Positions 1-10,162 of a stretch of DNA of 64,000 bases are shown here, in pieces. Location of the stretch: NCBI GenBank assembly GCA_036005845.1, contig DASYQD010000079.1, positions 10,353-74,352 of the forward strand, read 5' to 3'. Position 1 is the first letter of the stretch. The number at the start of each line of letters is the position of its first letter. Position numbers and translations under genes: made by a program. This DNA comes from DASYQD01 sp036005845 (lineage in GTDB: Bacteria; Acidobacteriota; Thermoanaerobaculia; Multivoradales; JAIOJS01). The notes below the pieces were generated by a model that saw only the letters and a list, made by a program, of their open reading frames with translations, ran no database searches and had not been told where the DNA came from.

Positions 1-790
1 CGTAACCGCAGGAGTATGTACGCAGCACTTGCACCATGTGCTTGCCCGGCGGCTCTGTCGTCTCCGCGGGAACCGCCTGCTTGATCGGCGTGTACGGGCC
101 TCGCTCGTTGATCCTCGGCGGCTCCGGGTTGTTCCACCGTTCTACGAACATCAGCACGAAATGCACGCAGGCGTCGCCACGGATCAAGGCATGTACGTCG
201 TGCCAGCCAGCAGGGAAATCCTTGAACTTGCGAAATCCCGAGGTCCCTAACTCTCCATGGTCCATGGTGTCCCAACGATCGACCTGTAAGTCGATGCCAC
301 CACAAAAGGCGTGTAGTTGCTTTTCCGGCAAGCGGTCCGCGGGGTCTGGTGCATGCGCGCGATCGGTGAAGAGAATGGAAAATTTCTGATGCGCCGAGCC
401 GAAATCGCGGAAACGACTATCCAATATGCACTCGATCGGTTTGTCCAGCTTCCTGAACGCCCGATCTGCACGGTTATTACTATTTGAAAGATGGTTTGAC
501 AGCATCACCCGAATGTCGACGCCGCGCTCTCGCGCCTCTCGAAACACGTTAGCGACCGTCGCTTGGCCATTCTTGTCGATCAGCTCGAGATCGAGATTCA
601 GCTCCAAGCCGGCATACCAAAAGAAGTCTCCGCTTCCGGCGGAGGTGAGGAGCTCATAGAGCTTCGCCATGTAGCACGCGCCGTCAATGAGCTCAGTCAC
701 CTGATTGTTGACCGTCTCCGGGCCGACCAGGGTGTCAGGGTTCTCTCGCGTATCGAGGAACCAATCATCAGGATTGAACGTCAATGGCAT
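1..790 (-). CDS. Phospholipase D-family protein, N-terminal ~263 residues (runs off window)
   Basis: Read from the ATG at 790 with a strong GAGGAGG ribosome site just upstream; the frame stays open for about 263 codons to the window edge, so the C-terminal half is missing. The visible part carries a first PLD half-site: HQK at residues 134-136, then GGIDL and DRWDT, then WHDVH, and FVERWN, all typical of PLD enzymes that cleave phosphodiester bonds in phospholipids. The usual HxKx4D Asp is displaced: position +5 is Phe and an Asp lies two residues later. No signal peptide is visible. It starts 10 bp after the stop of the giant FN3 gene, so the two form an operon. Base composition is noticeably less GC-rich than most of the window. 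Confidence 0.85.
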   Translation of the reverse strand, partial: MPLTFNPDDWFLDTRENPDTLVGPETVNNQVTELIDGACYMAKLYELLTSAGSGDFFWYAGLELNLDLELIDKNGQATVANVFREARERGVDIRVMLSNHLSNSNNRADRAFRKLDKPIECILDSRFRDFGSAHQKFSILFTDRAHAPDPADRLPEKQLHAFCGGIDLQVDRWDTMDHGELGTSGFRKFKDFPAGWHDVHALIRGDACVHFVLMFVERWNNPEPPRINERGPYTPIKQAVPAETTEPPGKHMVQVLRTYSCGY

Positions 791-800
791 GGAGTCCTCC

Positions 801-3800
801 TCATCCAGGGTCCACCGAAAGCTCGCGGTGATCGACGTTCACGTTCCCGGCCGCGGTTCGTACGCGAAGCCGGTACCGGTTGACGGTGCCCTGGATGGCA
901 CCCGAATCGATGAAACGGTTGACACCGGATGCGAGCCACGCCGAGACGGCGACCCAACGAGCCCCGGAACGTCGCATCACGATGGTGGTCACCGGCGGAT
1001 CGTCCGGCGGCGACCATTCGAGGTCGATCCCGGCACCCGCGCCTACCCAGGTACCCGCGACCCACAGCGGCGGCTTGGGAGGCTTCTGGTCGTGCGCGCG
1101 AGCGAGAACCACGGTCGATGGCGGCGACGTCAGTCCCGATGCGCTTCGGGCCGCGAGGCGATAGAAGTAGTTTGTTCTGCCTGATAGCGGTTCGTCCGTC
1201 CAATGCAACAGCTCCTGTGGAGGCGCTGCACCTGGTTGCGTGTGGATGAGTGTCATTTGCCGCAGGTCACGCGCAGCTTCCGGCCTGTCGGCCCGATAGA
1301 GCTGATAGACGGCGATATCCCCCTCCGGATTTGCCGGCCAGTACAGCGTGATCTTGCGGTCACCGCCCACCACTTTCACGATCGCCGGCGTCCGCGGCGG
1401 CTCGACCTTGCGCAGGTACACCGGCGGTCCCGGCAGGCTCAGGCCGCCCTGGTTTTGCGCTCCGTCCACGAACAACGCTCGATAGAAGTACCGATTCGTT
1501 GCACGCCCCGGCAGGATGTCCAGATATGCCCGCCGCTCACCTTTCGGCGCATAGTTCGCATCGTCGTCCGGTCGGCGTTGATCCACGAGCTGGGGATCTG
1601 ACATCGCCAGCGGTTCCAGCGTGACCTGGGTGAATGCTTCTTCGTTGCCGGGCAGTGCTGCGAGGACGCGCAGGGCGTTGTCCGAGAGGCCGAGGTAGTC
1701 GCCCGCCTCGTCGATCTTGTTGAGCTCCTTAGCTGCAGCTATGCGCGTCGCCGCGTTCCAGCTCTTTGGGAACCAATCCGCGGCCGCGTTGCCGTCGAGC
1801 TGGCTGCGCAGGGTCCGCATGTAGCGGTCGCGCTTCTCCAGCTCGGTGCGGTCGGGCTGCCGCTCGTTGCCGGGCAGCAGCGCCAGCACGGTCCAGGCGC
1901 TATCACTGAGCGTGCTGTACGCGGCACCGCTCGCGAGCGAGTTCACCGCCGCCGCCGCCGCGGCTCGCGTCGCTAAGTCCCACCCGTCAGGAAAGAACGC
2001 CAGATGCTCGATCCGGCGCTCGTCGGGGTCGGGCGGTTTCGGCGGCTCCGGCACCGGGTCGAGCTTCTTGCGCGTCTCGCGGATCAGCCAGTCGCGGCGG
2101 AAGAGGCTGTCGTCGAGGGCGCGCAGGATGTGGACGCGAAACGGTTTCTGGGGATCGATGAAACGGAAGGTGGTGTAGGAACGGTCGTGGTAGTCGGCCG
2201 GCGTGGCGTAGCGACGGTCGCCGAGCTCCGGCAGCTCGGGCGGGTCCGGCTTCTTGCGCAGGACGCGGAAGACGGTCGCGGACGGCGACAGCCTGCTTTC
2301 GTTGCCGAAGCGCAGAGGATCGGCGGGCCACTTTGGATCGTCCTTGGTGTGGACCTTGTCGTCGGCCGCGCTCACCGCGACCTGGGCGTAGACGACGGGC
2401 TCCTCCGGGCTGGGCTCGAAAGGTTTGCCCAGGCCTACGTCGGGCGCGGGCAGGAAGGCGTCGTACTCGCGGGTGGGACGGCCGAGGCTCCAGCGGGTTG
2501 GCTTGGCGATCGAAGGGACGGTCTCGAGTGTCACCGTTCTCGCACCGACGTCGTACGCCGCGATACGGTGAACCTCACTCGCGCCGCCGTCGTCGCGCAG
2601 CCAGAGGTGGAGATGACCGGCGAACGGTTCGACTCCCGCGAGGTTCGCCCCGGGCGGGAGCTGGACGCTCTTGCCCGTCACCGTGACGTCCGCAATCTCA
2701 TTCGCCTCCGCGAACGTCTGTTCGGTGAGCGCGCGGTCGCTGCCGTCGCGCACCGCGTCGACCACGATCCGCGCCGGCGGTTCGTATGGCACCGCGGCGA
2801 GACGGCGCGCCCAACTCGCCGCCACGCTGGTGTCCACCCACAGCGCGTGTTTGTCCGGGATCGCCACCGTGCACGGCCTGTCCTCCGCCGGCCGGACGTC
2901 GTCGTGAGCGCCGATGTTGCGCACGCGCAGGCGGAGCTTGGCGCCCGGCTGGCTGCCGACGATCTCGAAATCGTCGTTGCCCACGCGCAGTCGCGCCTTA
3001 GTGAAGACGCCGGCCGTGCGCGAGTCGCCGATGTCGAGCGCGACCTCGCTCTCCGTGCCGGAGACGGCCGTGACTTTGTCGGTCCTGCCCAACAGCGCAT
3101 TCCACCGCCCCGGCTGGTAGTAGAGGCGGAACTCACGCGTGTCGGGCGCGAGGAGCTGCTGTTGCTCCGTCCACCGCCAACTCACGCGCAAACCCACGAG
3201 CTGGTCGCCGACCTTCTTCCGCCACTCCGCGTACGGTTCGTCCTCGAAGAGCCACGGGTCGCCGGGATCCAGCGCCCACGCCTCGATGCCCAGAGGCGGT
3301 TGCGGCGGGGCCTTGTCGAGCAGCGCCAGGGCATAGGTGTGAATGGAGCGATGGCCCGCCGGCGGCTGGTGATACCAGGGCAGCACGGGAGGCGGCTCGC
3401 CGGGGCCCGGCGGCGGCGGCTCCCACTGGTACCACTCCGCCGGCGCGCTCGGCGCGCTGCGTCTGCCGAAGAGGTCCTGGCCGCCGATGCGGTAGCTGTA
3501 CCAGCCTTCGGCGAGGTGGGAATCGACCGCGTGCAGCTCGATCGGCGGCGGCGGCCAATCGGCGTTGCGCGCGTTGGGCGGCAGGATCGCGTTCGGCGGA
3601 TCGGGCTCGGAGATCAGCATGTGCGCGAGCTGGGGGACGGGCTGGTAGCTTGCGATCGTCGGCGGTGCCTGCGGCGGCTGGATGCCGAGGTCGGCGCGCA
3701 CGGCGTGGTAGAAGACGAGGCTGCCCGGCTGCTCGGTGGTGGTGTCGGCGGGAAGCTGCCACCAGAGCCCGGCGTTGCCGGCCTCCTCGCGCAGCGAGCC

Positions 3801-5444
3801 GTCGATCGCGCGTGATGTCGTCCCCGGCAAGGCGTAAGCACGCGCGGCGCTCGGCGGCGCGATCGGCGGCTGCACACTGGTGCTGCGGTCGAGAACGAGG
3901 ACCGCGTCGACCTTCGTCGCGTCGGGAGTGAAGGCGAGCCAGGCGAGGGCGGTCGCGGCGCTGCCGCCGAGCACGCCGGTGGGATCGGCGAGCAGCAGGT
4001 AGTCGTAGCCCACGCCGAGCGCCGCGGAGTGATCCACGAAATAGAGGCCGAGCATCTGCGCCATCGCCGGATGCAGGCTGGCGAGATACACCAGGTCGAG
4101 CGCGCGCAGCTCGAGCTTCGGCGACTCCGCTCGCGTGCCTGGCGACAGCGGTTGGCCGGGAAGGTCATGGTGCACACGCGTCGCCATCGCACCGCCACCG
4201 GGTCCTCCCGCGACCAGCGCGACGAGCTCGTCATGAAGCTTGGTGAATCCCTGGTCCCAACCGGCTGGGGCGGGATAAGTCACTCGCGAAAGCGCGGCCT
4301 TCTGCGCCTCCTCGAACGTGCCCGGCGCACCCGGGCACGGATAGTCGGCGTTCGCCACCGGCAGGGCCAACGGATAGCGGAACCCCGGGACCTCATCCCA
4401 GCCGTAGGTGACGCCCTGCTGGCGCGGCCACACGCAGAGGTCGACCAGCGCGGCGTTGGCGGCGCCGATCTCGACAGCGGTGATCGCGGCAGCCTCGAGC
4501 GTCGCGCCGGCCACCTCTCCGCCCTTGCCGCGAGCGTTGGCTTGCGCCACCACCGCATCCCCCGCCAAGCCGCGCACTTCGACCTGCTGGAGATCGGGGT
4601 CATGGCCGGCCGGGCATTCGAAGCAGATCTCGTGCAGCAGCGCGGGATCGATGGTGGGGCTCTCGACGACGACGAGAGTGATCGGCTCCGCCGCGAGCGT
4701 CACGATGCCGGCGGCCAGGGCCTGCGCCGCGACCGTTTCGAGCGCCACGCGTTTGCCGTCGGCGCGGAATGCCTCGATCCGCAGCTCGCCGCGATTGGTG
4801 AGCCGCAGGTCCACCCGCCGGGCCGGACAGGGCAGCTCGATCTCGAGCCGGCGGCTGGTCTGCAGCCCGGCCGGCGATCCCGGCCACTGCTCGATCGCGG
4901 TGAGCGGAATGACGGGGCTGATCGGCGGCACCGCGGTGGTGAAGACGACGCCTTTCTCCGTGCGTGGGCTGGGCCCGATGCCCAACGGCAGCGGACGGAA
5001 GTCGACGCAGGTGCGCACCGCCTGGGGCCCGGCGTCGCGGAAGCCGATCCGCAGATCGACGCGGCGGGCGTCCGCTCCGCTAGGGAGCTCGAAGCGCAGC
5101 GAACCACCCTGGCTCAAGTCCACCTCGACCGTGTCGGCTGCAGGAAATTGTTCGGTGAAGACGAGAGGTCGGACGCTGATCAACCGCCCCAGCGCCACAT
5201 CCAGACGGGAGCCTGGGTAGGTGCCGGGCCGCAGCCGCCGCAACTCGATGCTCAGACAGCGCGGTCGGGACGGTCGGCTCTCGCGCCGGAAGAGGTAGAA
5301 GCCAAACCAGGGAAAGCCGCGGTCCTGGCTCGGGAACCAGCGGAGATGGTTGCCCTCCGGCAACGGCGGCTGCGCAGGATCGACCGGCTCGTCGCCTTGG
5401 ATGCCCAGGACGAGCATCGTCAGGTCATCCTCGTTGAAGCTCAC
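801..5444 (-). CDS. Giant (1547 aa) fibronectin type III-containing protein of unknown function
   Basis: A very long protein that I do not recognise as a named family. There is no obvious signal peptide; the N-terminus has a GNHLRWF...GFPWFGFYLFRR segment. The middle is rich in beta-type and proline-rich linkers (around residues 690-720). A block of about 45 residues is duplicated (about 1150-1193 and 1226-1267), each copy ending in ALLPGNE or AALPGNE. The last ~200 residues look like two fibronectin III domains (about 1345-1440 and 1455-1545), which usually mediate protein or carbohydrate contacts. It is followed after 10 bp by the PLD gene, so the giant protein may be a scaffold or carrier acting with the lipase-like enzyme; this is inference. 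Coding is not in doubt given length and frame, function is. Confidence 0.8.
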   Translation of the reverse strand: MSFNEDDLTMLVLGIQGDEPVDPAQPPLPEGNHLRWFPSQDRGFPWFGFYLFRRESRPSRPRCLSIELRRLRPGTYPGSRLDVALGRLISVRPLVFTEQFPAADTVEVDLSQGGSLRFELPSGADARRVDLRIGFRDAGPQAVRTCVDFRPLPLGIGPSPRTEKGVVFTTAVPPISPVIPLTAIEQWPGSPAGLQTSRRLEIELPCPARRVDLRLTNRGELRIEAFRADGKRVALETVAAQALAAGIVTLAAEPITLVVVESPTIDPALLHEICFECPAGHDPDLQQVEVRGLAGDAVVAQANARGKGGEVAGATLEAAAITAVEIGAANAALVDLCVWPRQQGVTYGWDEVPGFRYPLALPVANADYPCPGAPGTFEEAQKAALSRVTYPAPAGWDQGFTKLHDELVALVAGGPGGGAMATRVHHDLPGQPLSPGTRAESPKLELRALDLVYLASLHPAMAQMLGLYFVDHSAALGVGYDYLLLADPTGVLGGSAATALAWLAFTPDATKVDAVLVLDRSTSVQPPIAPPSAARAYALPGTTSRAIDGSLREEAGNAGLWWQLPADTTTEQPGSLVFYHAVRADLGIQPPQAPPTIASYQPVPQLAHMLISEPDPPNAILPPNARNADWPPPPIELHAVDSHLAEGWYSYRIGGQDLFGRRSAPSAPAEWYQWEPPPPGPGEPPPVLPWYHQPPAGHRSIHTYALALLDKAPPQPPLGIEAWALDPGDPWLFEDEPYAEWRKKVGDQLVGLRVSWRWTEQQQLLAPDTREFRLYYQPGRWNALLGRTDKVTAVSGTESEVALDIGDSRTAGVFTKARLRVGNDDFEIVGSQPGAKLRLRVRNIGAHDDVRPAEDRPCTVAIPDKHALWVDTSVAASWARRLAAVPYEPPARIVVDAVRDGSDRALTEQTFAEANEIADVTVTGKSVQLPPGANLAGVEPFAGHLHLWLRDDGGASEVHRIAAYDVGARTVTLETVPSIAKPTRWSLGRPTREYDAFLPAPDVGLGKPFEPSPEEPVVYAQVAVSAADDKVHTKDDPKWPADPLRFGNESRLSPSATVFRVLRKKPDPPELPELGDRRYATPADYHDRSYTTFRFIDPQKPFRVHILRALDDSLFRRDWLIRETRKKLDPVPEPPKPPDPDERRIEHLAFFPDGWDLATRAAAAAAVNSLASGAAYSTLSDSAWTVLALLPGNERQPDRTELEKRDRYMRTLRSQLDGNAAADWFPKSWNAATRIAAAKELNKIDEAGDYLGLSDNALRVLAALPGNEEAFTQVTLEPLAMSDPQLVDQRRPDDDANYAPKGERRAYLDILPGRATNRYFYRALFVDGAQNQGGLSLPGPPVYLRKVEPPRTPAIVKVVGGDRKITLYWPANPEGDIAVYQLYRADRPEAARDLRQMTLIHTQPGAAPPQELLHWTDEPLSGRTNYFYRLAARSASGLTSPPSTVVLARAHDQKPPKPPLWVAGTWVGAGAGIDLEWSPPDDPPVTTIVMRRSGARWVAVSAWLASGVNRFIDSGAIQGTVNRYRLRVRTAAGNVNVDHRELSVDPG

Positions 5445-5621
5445 CGCGAGCCTCCAGCGCGAACGCGCCGTCGGCCGGCGAATGCAAGCACCAACACGAA
5501 GCTTCGGAAATCGATCAGAAGCCCGCTCCAGTCTCGCAGCCGGCGCGGGCGGGCCGAGCTGCGCAAATCAGAAATCAGAAAGGGTGTGGAGCGAAGCTAA
5601 CACGAAACGGCAGGTGGCAGG

Positions 5622-6053
5622 TCAATCCGGTGGAATACGGACATCGCTGCGCCGGAGCGATGGATGCGCCTTCGCCGCTGCGATCGCTCGCGTGCTCAGC
5701 AGCACGCTGACTGACGGAAAGTCGACTTCGTTGAGGACGAGGACGTCGATTCCGGCGTCGGAGACCTCTCGCGCGATCTTCGCCAGGCGAGACTGCACTT
5801 CTGCTTTCGATCCGCCAGTCCAGTTGCTGGCGCCGAACTCGCCGCCGCGGGCGTGGGCGATGTTGAAGGTGCCGACCCGGATGGAGACCGCCGGTCGCTG
5901 TGAGCTGCCGCGCCCGGATGCCGCTGAAAGATCCGTCGTGAATGTCCTGACACGGCGCCGCTGAGCCAGGAGCCGGGATTGTGCGTACCAACCGAGCGCG
6001 CACCCGACGGCGATCAGCAGGATGAGAGCGCCGCGTTTCAACGTCAACGCCAT
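5622..6053 (-). CDS. Truncated endonuclease/exonuclease/phosphatase-like fragment with N-terminal membrane anchor
   Basis: From the ATG at 6053 the product is about 143 residues. Residues 5-22 form one hydrophobic segment (signal anchor). Then VRVGTFNIAHARGGEFG and a DVLVLNEVDF segment match the first two strands of the EEP phosphatase/nuclease fold, in which the Asn and Glu bind the catalytic metal. A full EEP domain needs about 250 residues; here similarity stops right after NEVDF and the frame ends about 30 residues later, so the catalytic His and Asp motifs are absent. It is probably a decayed gene. An upstream in-frame ATG exists (6209), but its extension is low-complexity and Arg-rich. 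Confidence 0.5.
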   Translation of the reverse strand: MALTLKRGALILLIAVGCALGWYAQSRLLAQRRRVRTFTTDLSAASGRGSSQRPAVSIRVGTFNIAHARGGEFGASNWTGGSKAEVQSRLAKIAREVSDAGIDVLVLNEVDFPSVSVLLSTRAIAAAKAHPSLRRSDVRIPPD

Positions 6054-6220
6054 GACGTGCGGACTCTGCTCACCCGCGGAGGCGCAGACGTGGCCGCGTC
6101 GTGGCAGCAACGAGGCTGACGACCTTGCCGCCAGCCGCGGTGCCGTTGCGCGGCCACGGCCGCGAGCCGGATAGGCTGCACGCGCGGCTTCGTGCCGCTC
6201 AACTTGCAATCGGAGGGCGA

Positions 6221-7600
<1,380 letters not shown>

Positions 7601-7668
7601 CTTCGCGACGATGTCCGTCCTGAAGCGGAAACGTTGACGGGACCACTGGCCGAAAGAGGGGAAACCGG

Positions 7669-7971
7669 ATGCCGAAAATCTGGGTAACCATCTGGAGGGG
7701 AGGAGACGCCACCAGCCCGAAAGTGTGGCTCGACGACAAGCTGCTTACAGGTTGGGAGGAGCCGCCGGAAGACCCCATGTACGTTCGCCGCGGTTGGTTC
7801 GTGATGCGGGAGCTCGAGATCAATAGCACACATGACATCGAGTGTGAGGCACGCCAACCTGGGCACCTCTTCTGGCTCTCGGTCGTCGACCAGACGAACT
7901 ATGTATTGCTGGACAGGAGCTTCGCCCTTCCCCCGAATGTGAGCTACCAGGACCAGTTCAGGGTGCGCTGA
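7669..7971 (+). CDS. Small hypothetical protein (100 aa)
   Basis: I do not recognise this family. It is a soluble, Trp/Tyr-rich small protein without signal peptide or membrane segment (KIWVTIWRGG near the start, FWLSVVDQTNYVLL in the second half), consistent with a compact beta-sandwich. A GAGGGG site precedes the ATG. Its stop lies 10 bp before the start of the 725-residue secreted protein, so the two are probably co-transcribed and may act together. Confidence 0.65.
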   Translation: MPKIWVTIWRGGDATSPKVWLDDKLLTGWEEPPEDPMYVRRGWFVMRELEINSTHDIECEARQPGHLFWLSVVDQTNYVLLDRSFALPPNVSYQDQFRVR

Positions 7972-7981
7972 GGAGACCACG

Positions 7982-10159
7982 ATGAAAGCCCTCTTGTCCG
8001 TCATCTTCCTCGTCCTCGCCGCAGCGCTGCCAGTCACTGCCTTGGCCCAGTCGGAAGCGGCGGCCCCTGCCGCAACCCCGGACGCCGTCGCGCGTGCCGC
8101 AGCGCGCAAGATCGTCGCCTCCGACCCGACTGGCATCTCCTCGATCCAACCGCCCGAGCCACAGGTCATCCTCGAAGCCAGCGAAGCGGGCGGCAAGGCC
8201 AAAGCGGTCGTGGGCTTTGAGTTCGACCGCGCGAAGCTCAAGCTTGAGCTTCTCGCCCCCTTCCAGGACGGCAGCAACGAGACCGATCTCCTAACGCTCG
8301 ACCGTGTGCCGGGGGATGCCGTCGCTACCCTGGCCTATGCCTACGAGCTTAACGACGCGAAACCGCCCAACCTCAAGGATGCGTGCACTCTCGCCAACTC
8401 ACAGGTCATCGGTTCCTACCGGGAAGTCCGCGAAAAGCTTACCCCCATCCTGCGCTCACCTCCTGTCGATCTCGAGAAAGGACCGTTGGGTGAGATGGTG
8501 GGATACGCCGCCGAGGTGGGAGATCGCCTCGCACAGACCACCGGTTTCAGCGCCGCCGCCTTGTCGGCGCGAATCGCCGCTCGGAATGCCGTGTGCGCTG
8601 CTGCCTCGACCAGCATGGCGGATCGCCTTGTGGCCGACCTTTACGGGCTCTCCGAAGCCGACCTCGAGCAAGCACTCCCGGGGCGGCAGTATGTGGCATG
8701 CAGTCTCGCGGCGGCGAGCTTGCCGGCCCGGGTTGATGCCGTTGCAGCGGCGGCAGCTGCCGAGATCACACGCCTGTACGAGACCAAAGCGTTCCAAACC
8801 GACGTCGACAAGGCGGTGGCCAAGGCACTTGCAGCCTTGCCGATCGACGCCGATCAACCGACAAAAGACGAGACCGCCTCGACGACGCGGAAAGCTGCGC
8901 TGACTGAGGCGCGTACGCAGCGCGCTGCCAACATTCAGCAGGCCATCACCCCGGCCGTCGCGAGCGCGCTCACTGATGCCGACAAGGCGCTGTTCAAAGA
9001 GCTCGATCTCGCTGAGCTCATAAACAGCTACCACGGTGGTGACGAGCCTGAGAAGCGCGCGGAGAACACCCAACGCGTCTATCGCAGCACTGACAACGTC
9101 GGGAATCGACTCGATGTTCTGGTGCGGTCACTGGAAGCGAACTGGAAGTCTGAAGCGAAACGAGAGTCTGCGGGTCACCCAGCCCCTGCCCCTGCCGGCG
9201 GCGGACCTCCGGCTTCGATCCTGCCGGAGCCGGCGCGCAAGGAGCTCGAGCGCCGCCTCGTCTTGGCAGAGGCGAAGTGGCTGGCGACTTTCGAGAGCAA
9301 GATGGCGTCCACGGTCGTCGCTCTTGCCGAGCCGCCGTCGTACTGGACCGATTACTACCGCAAGGGAGTGATCGATGCGGCCGCGGCCCAAGCGGGCGCC
9401 GGCCCGGTGATGGCCAAGGTCGCGCGCACTTACCTCGCCAAGCTCATCCCCGCCTACGCGACCCTCGTCACATCGTTCAACGAGCTTCCCTTCGACAATC
9501 TGATAGAGGCCGGCGAGGGATTGTGCTCAGTGACCCAGCTCGAGGCCCGCATCGCTGCTCTGCCGCGCGGGCGTGCGCGCAACTCGCTGTTTAAGGCCTA
9601 TGTCAGCGGTCTGCCCACCCTCGTCAATGCCACGGCCGAAATACAGGGCGGCTCGGCAGACTTCAAGTGGCTGGCGACCTTCCCGCCCACCATCGAGCAG
9701 AATAAGATCCAGACCAAACAGGCGACGCGCTACAACACCAGCATCGGCGGCGGCGTCACCCTGCTCCACCAAGGTTGGTACTACGCGGCTTCGTACAGCC
9801 AACAACGCAAGTACACCGCGCTCCCGGCGGCTAACGTTTGCCTGCCCCTCACCGGCGGTACCTCAGGCAGCCAGCTCTGCACGAACAGCTCGCCCGGGCC
9901 GCCCGGCCAGAGCTCGCCCGAGGTGGCGTCAATCGGCGCCAAGCATTTTTGGACTCCTGACCTAGCGGTCAACCTGGTCGCCTACTACGACTTCGACATC
10001 GACTCCTTTAACCCACACGTCTTCTTCTACTTCCTCCCGCAGAAAGGCAGCGGTTTGCGGGGAGGCCTCGACTTGGGCTACGTGTCGCACCACCCCGAAC
10101 GCGGGGACCGGTTCGAGGCGCGGATCTTCATCGGTGCTCCGGTGAAGCTCTGGGATTGA
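7982..10159 (+). CDS. Secreted protein of unknown function (725 aa), possibly outer-membrane associated
   Basis: A clear Sec signal peptide (hydrophobic residues 4-20, cleavage likely after ALA near residue 22) leads into a long, largely alpha-helical, Ala-rich body. The last ~170 residues change character: they are Tyr/Phe-rich, with alternating patterns such as YYAASYSQQRKY and NLVAYYDFDIDSF, as in outer-membrane strands, and a single Cys pair (VCLPL...QLCTN). I know no named family for it. It follows the 100-residue protein by 10 bp. Its stop codon is only 3 bp from the stop of the convergent antiporter gene, so there is no room for a separate terminator. Confidence 0.7.
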   Translation: MKALLSVIFLVLAAALPVTALAQSEAAAPAATPDAVARAAARKIVASDPTGISSIQPPEPQVILEASEAGGKAKAVVGFEFDRAKLKLELLAPFQDGSNETDLLTLDRVPGDAVATLAYAYELNDAKPPNLKDACTLANSQVIGSYREVREKLTPILRSPPVDLEKGPLGEMVGYAAEVGDRLAQTTGFSAAALSARIAARNAVCAAASTSMADRLVADLYGLSEADLEQALPGRQYVACSLAAASLPARVDAVAAAAAAEITRLYETKAFQTDVDKAVAKALAALPIDADQPTKDETASTTRKAALTEARTQRAANIQQAITPAVASALTDADKALFKELDLAELINSYHGGDEPEKRAENTQRVYRSTDNVGNRLDVLVRSLEANWKSEAKRESAGHPAPAPAGGGPPASILPEPARKELERRLVLAEAKWLATFESKMASTVVALAEPPSYWTDYYRKGVIDAAAAQAGAGPVMAKVARTYLAKLIPAYATLVTSFNELPFDNLIEAGEGLCSVTQLEARIAALPRGRARNSLFKAYVSGLPTLVNATAEIQGGSADFKWLATFPPTIEQNKIQTKQATRYNTSIGGGVTLLHQGWYYAASYSQQRKYTALPAANVCLPLTGGTSGSQLCTNSSPGPPGQSSPEVASIGAKHFWTPDLAVNLVAYYDFDIDSFNPHVFFYFLPQKGSGLRGGLDLGYVSHHPERGDRFEARIFIGAPVKLWD

Positions 10160-10162
10160 GGG

